A DNA stretch of 64,000 nucleotides from the NCBI GenBank assembly GCA_023846275.1, contig JAIUJO010000147.1, forward strand, positions 198,501 to 262,500. The letters are read 5' to 3'. The stretch comes from Vanilla planifolia. Its lineage: Eukaryota > Streptophyta > Magnoliopsida > Asparagales > Orchidaceae. The notes below the pieces were generated by a model, which was not told the DNA's origin, did no database searches, and saw nothing but the letters and a program-made list of their open reading frames with translations. Both the position numbers and the translations under genes were made by a program. Shown here in pieces: positions 56,801-64,000 of the stretch (the stretch's first letter is position 1; each line of letters opens with the position of its first letter).

Positions 56801-57161
56801 TAACAGAAATTTACAATTCTTTATTGGTAATTCTTCTTATAAATATTATGGTGGATAATGTTCCTTGCTTGGGCCCCACCATTATTTTATTCAATAATTG
56901 TTTAAGGAATCCAATCCATTCTAGGCTTTCTTGGGCTCTGCCCAATGAAGATTGACGATGGTCTTCCCAAATTCCTTTTTGTTGTTCTCATTAATCCCCT
57001 TCTCTGATTACTTAAATTGGATTATTTCTTATATTTCTAAACCCAAGGGGAATCTTCTTAAATTCAAGAATTTTTGAGCTGACTATTGAAATTTAAACTT
57101 ATTATGGAGTACCAAGGGATTTTACCTTGTGAGATGGCCCACAACTTTACATTACCAAGCT
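56801..57161. other. Array/flank junction and more complex sequence
   Basis: Satellite boxes stop at about 56,800 and base composition rises from strongly AT-rich to mixed. The stretch AAACCCAAGGGGAATCTTCT at about 57,040 reads KPKGNLLKFKNF on the plus strand. That resembles the KPKGN-FKF-FW region between endonuclease and reverse transcriptase in plant L1-type LINEs, so the LINE relic further right may start here. The resemblance is short and could be chance. Confidence 0.35.
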
Positions 57162-57689
57162 CTAGTGGATGAAATTGTTTTGCAAGTTCTTAAAGTGGTC
57201 TAGATCACTTGAAGAAAAGATTGACTTTTTCTTTTCCAAAAGAGCATCTTGTCCTTGCATGATTTGTTGCTTTATAAGGAGAGGCAATGTCAACTTGATG
57301 TCCATAGCTTTAAGAAGTTTATCTCTTGTGGATTGCTCAACATGCAACATTTTGTTGGTTGCTTGTTGAAGAAAACAACTTGAACTTATTTTATAGTGAT
57401 TAAAATGTTGGAAGGATTCTAATTCACTTGGAAAGACTATTTTTGTTGGTGTCTTGATGATTGAATACAACCCTTTGTTCTTGACATCCTCATATACTAC
57501 TTTGGGCTCTAATTTATTCTTCATGATCAATTGGGTTGATGATCTCAGATAAATAAGCTTTTGAAACATTGACCTTTGTGGGATTTTTGAAACTATAAAT
57601 GCTTTTTTGAATTTGAAGCAATTTGAACAATTTGGGTTGATTGTCGAGTATTTCTTGGATTGTTTGGTTATCATTTGGAGGAATTTCAT
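57162..57689 (-). CDS. Unidentified 175-codon open frame (hypothetical or mobile-element relic)
   Basis: An ATG-started frame of 175 codons ends with TAG on the minus strand. It is the longest frame in the complex part of the window and longer than expected by chance at this AT content. The protein is basic and hydrophilic, with a coherent C-terminal half (residues about 110-175, including HVEQSTRDKLLKAMDIK and KQQIMQGQDALLEKKKS). There is no signal peptide, membrane segment or catalytic motif. Just upstream on the same strand (about 57,700-57,790) Cys and His codons cluster in a way that faintly recalls a CCHC zinc knuckle, which would make this a broken gag-like relic. On the opposite strand a LINE relic may overlap. 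I do not recognise the family. Confidence 0.35.
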   Translation of the reverse strand: MKFLQMITKQSKKYSTINPNCSNCFKFKKAFIVSKIPQRSMFQKLIYLRSSTQLIMKNKLEPKVVYEDVKNKGLYSIIKTPTKIVFPSELESFQHFNHYKISSSCFLQQATNKMLHVEQSTRDKLLKAMDIKLTLPLLIKQQIMQGQDALLEKKKSIFSSSDLDHFKNLQNNFIH

Positions 57690-57768
57690 TATGGTTGTCT
57701 CTTAGGCCTTTGTTACAACAATGTTTGGGCCAACATTTTTGCTATAGATATCATGCTTATTGTAAAGG

Positions 57769-58330
57769 CAATTATTGCCCAATCAATCTTGGAGGATATA
57801 CCAATCTTTATTTAGTATTTTGTTTGTAAGATCATTACCAAAATTTTTGCTAATAGATTCCTCCCCATCATTCCCAACATTATCCAACAAGTGTAAGTAG
57901 CTTTTATCAAAGGCAATACCTTCATGATAACATGATGTTGATTATAAAACTTGCCTAGAAAGTTAGTGCCAAAAAACCTAAAATGGCCTTCTTATAAGTA
58001 TTGATATATCTAAGTCTTTTGGCTCAATTAACTTGAACAACTTTTCTTATTAAAGAAAAGAAATTATAAGTTTTTCTCCAAGCTTCTTTCTTAGATGAAG
58101 ATGTGCATCTCTAATGTATGTTTCTTTTTTTTGGGTTATTTAATAAGTCTAGAGGGCTTTCTCATTGTTATCTTATTTCTCTCTTTGTCTTTAATGTCAT
58201 TGTGTATGCCTTCTCATGTGCTGTTGATGTACGCTTGATGACACATTTAGAAAAATTTACATCACTTGTCTTGTCTTTATGTCTTTATTTATGAACACAT
58301 TTTCATCAAGAAAAAGGATTTTTGAAGGCC
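57769..58330 (+). mobile_element. LINE (L1-like) reverse-transcriptase relic
   Basis: Plus-strand translation in shifting frames gives the ordered core of a plant non-LTR reverse transcriptase. NYCPINLGG at 57,770 corresponds to the family's FRPISL motif. KIITKIFANRFLPIIPNII at 57,828 corresponds to YKIISKILANRL...I. AFIKG at about 57,900 corresponds to AFVKGR, and SIDISKSFGSIN at 57,998 to the motif A region (D-x-x-K-A-F-D-x-V). RGLSHCYLISLFVF at about 58,150 corresponds to RGLRQGDPLSPFLF. Several frameshifts and stops lie between these motifs (for example TAA after IIQQV near 57,895), and both the aspartate following K-A-F and the QGDP core are changed, so it cannot be active. Endonuclease, the YADD motif and the 3' end are not found. 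Confidence 0.75.
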
Positions 58331-58529
58331 ATTGTAAGGTACAATATCTCATATTATACTACACAACCCATGCCTACTATATTGGTTGGACAGTGTATCC
58401 TATAATCGATTTCTATTAAGTAATCAGGGAATCTATTGTATAGGTCTGGTTCAATCCTCATATTTTTATGATGATAACAAATCTCTGACAACTAATTTTA
58501 TTGGTCCAATTCACCTTTCACAGTGGTAC
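58331..58529. other. Intergenic sequence with no recognised feature
   Basis: About 200 bp of mixed-composition sequence lies between the LINE relic and the tandem duplication. No open frame, RNA gene or repeat was recognised. Confidence 0.5.
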
Positions 58530-59027
58530 AATTCATAACATATTTACACAAAACCATAATGTTGATTGTAATAGGCGAATAATAGCATCATACAAGTATA
58601 AAGCATGATAAACATAGTAATGCATTGGAGTATCGGTTCTATATATACATTGTTCTAGTACAATCCATACTCATATATGTAAAGATGGTTGGATGAGCAA
58701 TTGGACAAGATGATCTCTTGATTAAGTGGAACATAACTTATTGTATTGTTTGATTTTCATTTTGCATTAGTATGACCATTAGAAACTACTCATGTGTCAT
58801 ATTTGTATGATCATCTTGTTGTATTAATAAGACAACCCTAAATTATCAAATTGACTTGAGCTCTCAAAATTTTCAAATACAATGAATTTTTTTGGTAAGC
58901 CATCGTACTATACATTCATTTGATCAGACCAATGCAATTTTTATAAGTTCCCCTTTTCACATTTAGGCTAAAATGCTGCTTAACTCTAGCTACTAGGGTT
59001 GTACTATTACGATCTAAATGATTGTAC
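58530..59027 (+). repeat. 498-bp tandem duplication, copy 1
   Basis: It starts at ATTCATAACATATTTACACA and matches the following 498 bp at roughly 90% identity. Landmarks are GTTGATTGTAATAGG (58,561 and 59,059), GTATCGGTTCTATATAT, GATGAGCAATTGGACAAGAT, and AGCTACTAGGGTTGTACTA near the end of each copy. No frame is conserved between copies, so it does not look coding. Confidence 0.93.
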
Positions 59028-59528
59028 GATTCATAACATTTTTTCACAAGACCATAATGTTGATTGTAATAGGCCAATAATAGCATTCTACAAGTATGAA
59101 GCATGATAAACATAGAAATGCATTGGTGTATCGGTTCTATATATTCGTTGTTCTAGTACAATCCAAACCCATATATGTAAAGATTGTTGGATGAGCAATT
59201 GGACAAGATGATCAGATTATCTCTTGATTAAGTGGAACATAGATTATTGTATTCTTTGATTTTCATTTTGCATTAGTACGACCATTAACATCTACTCATG
59301 TGTCGGATTGGTATGATCATCTTGTTGTACTAATATGATGACCTTAAATTATCAAATTGACTTGAGCTCTCAAAATTTTCAAATACAAAGAATTTTTTGG
59401 TAAGCCATCGTACTATATGTTCATTTGATAATGCCAATGAAATTTTTATCAGTTTCCCTTTTCATACTTAGGTTAAAAAGCTTCCCAACTCTAGCTACTA
59501 GGGTTGTACTAGTACGATCTAAACGATT
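59028..59528 (+). repeat. 498-bp tandem duplication, copy 2
   Basis: It starts at GATTCATAACATTTTTTCAC and ends near GATCTAAACGATTGT at 59,515-59,528. It differs from copy 1 by scattered substitutions and a 9-bp insertion near 59,211. Just beyond the end lies a small inverted repeat, GATTGT-TTCAT-ACAATC. Confidence 0.93.
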
Positions 59529-59644
59529 GTTTCATACAATCATTATAATAAAAAATTGTAATGATCCCCAACAATTTTAACTTTTCTGGGAACTTTTGTG
59601 GGCTAGGTCTTTATCTTTCTATGTTATACCTACAAAACAAAATT

Positions 59645-59800
59645 GAAAATCCCTTTCTTTCCTATAGTCTTCCTCTTTCTTTTTACAATCTCTTTTTTTA
59701 AATGATAATATTGTTTTCTTTCTTGCTTCCTCTTCAACTCTTCTCTTTCTCTCTTCATGCTTTTGCTCTCTTTCTTCTCTCCCAAAGTTTTCCAAACATA
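59645..59800 (+). other. Pyrimidine-rich (CT) tract
   Basis: The plus strand here is mostly C and T, with many CTTTCT and TCTCTT words. In plants such tracts often lie in core promoters or 5' leaders (Y patches), but no TATA element or downstream gene start could be tied to it. It could equally be a decayed microsatellite. Confidence 0.4.
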
Positions 59801-59949
59801 TGCACTAAGTCTTTGGCATGGGAGAAGTTAAAGGACTAAAATTATTTCTTTTTATTAATATTTTCTTTGTAAATTCATAGAAAATTCAATTCACCTCATA
59901 AAACTACAAACCACTTATGAGTAGATTCATTATAACGATACCTTCACAA

Positions 59950-60577
59950 CTATATACTCAAATATAAATTAGAACATAGGTTTTTAGCACTTTTTTTTAG
60001 ATGCGCACAATTAAATATATGTTTGAATTCTGGATTTGCATTGCTTACATTTGATATATTTTTGAGAGGATATATGGGTTTAATTAGACAAGCTATCACT
60101 AAGAAAATACTTGAAAGAGATCCAAACCAGAGGTCACAAGTGTTTGGAATTAAGTTCAAAATCCCAATGCCATTTAAAGACTTATATTTGGAGCTCCACA
60201 ATTGTTTTAATTCTATGTAGTGAGTAGTGAAACTAATCCTCTTCCAATGAGAATCGAATAAGAATGTGTTGGTGATCTGGAAAACCCATTGAGAATAGTG
60301 CATTAAACTTAATTTTCTTGAATTCCAATAATATTGTTCATATGCCTGAGCGACCATGGGAGAATGTCCCAATTAATGTGAATTTGAAAGTAGCAACTTA
60401 TTTTTTATGTCATCTCTTTCAAACACCGCTTTAGGTTCCCCTTTATACAAAGATGCTTGTTTGATTTTTATCAAAGTAGTCTCTACCTCCTCTAGCGCCT
60501 TTGTTGAAGAGCAATTTAGAGAAGACAACCCTCCTTGACTCGTCATGGGAGCACCTTCTCAAGGCCAAGCAGTCTAA
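59950..60577 (-). pseudogene. Unrecognised open stretch, interrupted once
   Basis: One minus-strand frame stays open over about 210 codons apart from one interruption. The upstream part starts at an ATG near 60,566 and includes STKALEEVETTLIKIKQ and ASLYKGEPKAVFERDD, which read like ordinary soluble protein. The downstream 140 codons are rich in Trp, Tyr and hydrophobic residues. No motif, signal peptide or family is recognised. The plus strand has a competing frame at 60,002-60,217 that follows a TTTTTTTTAG acceptor-like site and includes KKILERDPNQRSQVFGIKF. I cannot decide which strand, if either, was coding. Confidence 0.3.
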
Positions 60578-61510
60578 GAGTGTTACTAAAAAACCAACAC
60601 TAAAAGAGGGGGGAAATACCTGTCATAATACAAGCTTTTGTAATACAGAACACTGTTCAATGTTTCGATGTCATTGAAGTTGCACTATCATAGTCACAAA
60701 GTGGTTATGTCAATGTTTATGAGGGATTCATTTAATTTAGTCTTATGTGTAAACAAATTTGTGTTTACAAAATAGTGAAAAAGCATATGGTTCATCAATA
60801 TACAAAGTAATTTTTATTTTTATTATGTTCTTAAATTATCTTTTGGTTTATAAAAATACTTGCATAATTATTTTGGCAAAAGAGATTTTTATGACTATTT
60901 GTAAATGCTAGTTTAGGAATCGAAAAAGTGTTTACACAAACTAAGGAGAGGGACGTAGCTATTATTTTTGTTTAAAGTAGTTGATAAAACAAAAACAAAC
61001 TTTGCCATGATGGATTTTGTGGGTTGTATAGGACTTGTAAATATCTGATTACTTTTGTTTCTTAAGCGTAATATTGACCTGAAGCCCTTTTTTTAGGTTT
61101 TAGATGAAAACAACAAGGCTTCCTACTATTAACAAACAAATCACTTAACAATCTATGTAGTTTCACATATACCACTCTGAGGTTTTTCATATTTTATCTC
61201 ACATTCTTAATCCCTTGAACTATTACTATGGTATGCTTTACAATGACCTATTCCAGCCATGCTATTCTTTCAAATTAGACCAGTTACATAGAGACTTATT
61301 GTGTAGTGGTGGGGCTTATTGTGTTTGGCCAGAATTTAGTGGAAAGAACATCATAAATAATTTTGTAGTGATGACATATGATTATTCTGTTGGCTTGTCC
61401 TCATGTTAATGTTATGTTATTTCCAAGGGATCTTTCGTTATTTAGATGAAATATTTATCAATTATTAACTGATTAATGCAAGTTATTGATCATATTTTTG
61501 TTTGTGGTAG
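60578..61510. other. Intergenic sequence with no recognised feature
   Basis: Mixed AT-rich sequence. A 64-codon frame at 61,215-61,409 (plus strand, non-ATG start) has no motif. I looked for upstream kinesin motor exons (P-loop, switch II DLAGSE) and did not see them, so the pseudogene to the right appears 5'-truncated within the window. Confidence 0.45.
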
Positions 61511-62213
61511 ATCATGCAGATGAGACAAAAAGCAGTCTCTTGTTTGTCCGCAAGGCTCTTCAAGCAAAAAATTGTGCCTGTGAAAATGAGGTGTACTTCA
61601 TCTACAAGTTATTCGACCTATAAAACAACTTTCAATTAAGTAGACTATAATTTTTTTGTTTATTTCTTTTTATTTTATTTAATTGACTACTTTTCAATAT
61701 TTGCATATCATTTTAACTTTTGAAACTATTGTTTCTTTAAACAAAGAGATTGTGACTGATGCTGTGCTCTTGAAGCAGCAAAAAAGGGAAATAGACGAGC
61801 ATTGAGCAAAGTTGTTGGTGCATCTTTTTTACACTAAAGACTTCTATCCTCTTTTTTTACCCAGCCACCCACAGTATAATCTTTTTATGCATTTATGATG
61901 TGGAGCTCTCACTCTGAACATCTTGAATAAGAAATTCTTAATTTGTGCAATAATTTATTATAGGTTTGGTGTATGGCTTTACAATAAGTTTTTCAATTTG
62001 ACATTTAATTTATTGAGACATTGTTTTTCATAATTGCACTCAATTTTTGTGTTACAAAGTGAGCTTGAGAAGGGACGAATAGCTTTTGAGTTGGAGGAAA
62101 AGATAGCAAATGCATGTCTAGAGATAAGGTTATAGGAATAAGAAAGGAAGATTGAGAATCTCAGCTCTTTGATATTATGTTATGAAAGGGATTAAAAGAG
62201 TTATTCATTTAAG
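61511..62213 (+). pseudogene. Kinesin-7 (plant CENP-E-like) pseudogene fragment with intron-like gaps
   Basis: Three exon-like pieces match the end of the motor domain and the start of the coiled coil of plant kinesin-7 proteins. Piece 1 (61,511-61,590), after a GTTTGTGGTAG acceptor, reads HADETKSSLLF then KALQAKNCACENE, like the family's HVDETKSTLLFASRALRVTNCACVNE. It ends at GAG before GTGTAC, a possible donor. Piece 2 (from 61,749) reads IVTDAVLLKQQKREIDE, like ILTDAALLKRQKKEIEELRAKL; TGA at 61,803 sits where the family has Arg (CGA). Piece 3 (about 62,051-62,213) reads SELEKGRIAFELEE and ERKIENLSSLIL, with TAG at 62,133, TAA at 62,139 and TAA at 62,193, and ends AAG before GTTTGTG. The retained intron positions argue for a duplicated genomic copy and not a retrocopy. 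Intact members are microtubule motors; this copy is broken. Confidence 0.8.
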
Positions 62214-63964
62214 GTTTGTGCTCTTTCCCTTTGGTTGATTGAAAATCTAATTCTTTTTTTTCATTGTTTATGTGAAGGTTAGATGGACTTTTTGTTGCTA
62301 GTTGCTAATTGCTATTATTTGTAAACTTGCTTATGGTTAACCTACAAAAATGTTTGGGGCTAAAGCATTGAATTATCTCTAATTTTTAATTTCTCTTCTG
62401 GTGTCCTACCATGGCTAAAGGATATACTATATTATATGTTTATGAAAATGGATAATGGTTTTATTAGGTTATTTTTATAGCTTTGATTTGTTTTTCGAAT
62501 ATTCCTAAAATTTATGTTTTATGTTTACTTCTCTAAACCTTATAAATACTTGTATTTTATTCTTTATGGTATGTAGAACATCTCATGATTAAATTAACTA
62601 GTTATCAACATCTTTGAGACTAAATGTGATGGCATTGGATTGGCTTAAATCTACTAGATTAGGAATTATGCTTGAAGGATCTGGTAGTAGCCTTGTCACA
62701 TGTGCAACATAAAATGTTTTGTAGTTCTTCGTGGTGATGGTCATAATAAGATTGGCCTTTTAGGTACGAGATTGGCTTTATTATGGATTCTTGACATGAC
62801 CTGCAAAGAATAAGTTTATGAGTCAAGCAAAGAAGTGACTTATACTTTATTTGCTAGAACTATGCTATGTTTAATGTCTTTGTCCAAAATATTTGATGTT
62901 ATGCCATTTTCTTAAACCAAGACTTCTTCAACCCTAATTGTGAAGCAATTGGTTTTGATTAAACCCTACATTTAGAATTGGTTGTTGCAACTCTCATAAC
63001 AACAAATGGAGTTCATTTGGGCCATGCTCATATTGATTATTGATTATTGATTATCTTTAAGCATTGCAAACTATAGGAATGCCTTAAGCTTAAATAGGAT
63101 GTTTTTTTGTGACCATGTAATGTTACAGTCTTTTAGCAATAATATAGCCATACCTTAAATCTTAAATAGGATGTTTTTTTCTCACAAGTCAATTTATTAG
63201 TTGTGGCGATTATTCATCAAGCTATAAGCATTTTATACATATGGTATTAGAATAATATCTCTATTGATGATTTTGGGGAGCATTTTTGTTCATAGAAGTA
63301 TGGATTTGTTAACTTATGCTTTGTGAAGATGGGTGAAAAAATAGGCTCGAATCCTAATGCATGTTGCAAAATATTTTTGAAAGTTGGTGTTATGGCCAAT
63401 GTTACCTTTTTTTGTGATAGAAAATGGGCATATATGTATTTTTTCTCATGTCATTCAAAAATGTTATGGAATACTCTAATCTTTACACATAATATATTCA
63501 AACCTATTACAAGAATACTTTTTCAACCACATTCAATCAAAAACAAATTAAAATTTCATTTAAAAGAAACTTTTTTTGTTCCTTTCTTAAATGGAAATAA
63601 CCACAACGAACAAACCTAATATTTTTTTGACAAGCTTTCTAAAATGTGCCACTACTAGAGTTACCTTCTAAGTTAAATGAGTAAGCTGACAGTGTGTAGC
63701 TAATTAAAGAGAAGCCAGAATTTGCATTGCACTTCCATTCAGGTATCTTATGTAAGAAATTTGTGTATTTAATTTGGATACACTACTTTTGGGAAGCTAT
63801 TTACTTAAGATTGCTGAATGTTACTTGTCAAAGGAAAACTCATCAAAATAGAAATAGCCTAAATTCAACATGTATTCTGTCTTCCCCCATAGAAACACAA
63901 TCTCGCTCCTTACCCTCTTTCATATGTCTCAAGTTTTGCAAATAATGGGTTTTTATCACTTTTT
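62214..63964. other. Sequence 3' of kinesin fragment; no further certain exon
   Basis: This may be intron or decayed 3' part of the kinesin pseudogene. A 98-codon frame at 63,323-63,619 (GTG start) has no recognised motif. A (TGATTAT)n-like trio lies at 63,031-63,054. At the window end, CTTTTTAG is followed by GAAGAGGAGCAATCTTTAG (EEEQSLAKLPK), which looks like an acceptor and the start of another exon, but it is too short to assign. Confidence 0.4.
63089..63180 (+). repeat. Short direct repeat pair (20 bp, 72 bp apart)
   Basis: CTTAAATAGGATGTTTTTTT occurs exactly at 63,089-63,108 and again at 63,161-63,180, each preceded by a CCTTAA word. This could be a small local duplication or the footprint of an insertion between them. 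Confidence 0.85.
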
Positions 63965-64000
63965 AGGAAGAGGAGCAATCTTTAGCTAAGCTGCCCAAAT

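Noticed and set aside
58530-59528. Pair of LTRs around an element
   Set aside because: The two copies are directly adjacent with no internal region, and neither has recognisable TG...CA ends or an adjoining primer-binding or polypurine site.
59645-59800. Promoter of a plus-strand gene
   Set aside because: The CT-rich tract alone is not enough; no TATA element, start codon context or downstream coding region could be linked to it.
61215-61409. 64-codon plus frame as a kinesin motor exon
   Set aside because: It contains none of the motor motifs (P-loop, SSRSH, DLAGSE) and has a non-ATG start; it looks like chance.

Overview
This window looks like plant nuclear heterochromatin that runs into a short gene-poor flank. 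It has no bacterial-type gene organisation and I see no intact gene. The best pointer to the host is a decayed copy of a plant-type kinesin-7 gene with intron-like gaps at 61.5-62.2 kb. A LINE reverse-transcriptase relic at 57.7-58.3 kb, the very high AT content and the large satellite arrays suggest a seed plant, probably with a large genome. I cannot name the species.

Layout. From 1 to about 10,610 lies an old, degenerate TG/CATG-rich simple-sequence array that continues past the left edge of the window. At about 10,613 it changes abruptly into an AT-rich satellite that fills the window to about 56,800. The satellite monomer is roughly 360-430 bp (most often about 420). It is recognised by recurring boxes such as GAGATGAAACAAACATCATT, GATGTTACACTCAATCTCCT and CTTAATATTAAAATAATAAT. 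Individual monomers are strongly diverged. The satellite lies in four blocks of alternating orientation: forward (10.6-13.45 kb), reverse (13.53-19.69 kb), forward (19.79-40.92 kb) and reverse (40.93-56.8 kb).

The array has a second level of organisation. The last reverse block reads as three higher-order copies of about 5.43 kb (about 13 monomers each), linked by shared deletions and shared diagnostic words. The long forward block holds a different duplication with copies about 7.8-8.35 kb apart. Both of its copies carry the same single inverted monomer, so that inversion is older than the duplication. The first ~690 bp of satellite after the TG array is about 98% identical to a segment 24.9 kb away, far more alike than ordinary monomers, so it is a recent copy. 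Small non-satellite pieces inside the array include a possible tRNA-derived SINE at 26.2-26.5 kb, a retroposon-tail-like spacer at one orientation switch, and (TA)n tracts.

The right flank (56.8-64 kb) has more complex sequence. It holds the LINE relic, a 175-codon open frame on the minus strand that I cannot identify firmly, a 498-bp tandem duplication, a pyrimidine-rich tract, an unrecognised open stretch on the minus strand, and the kinesin pseudogene. These parts do not form a working pathway. The biological interest is in how the repeats are arranged and how they evolved.
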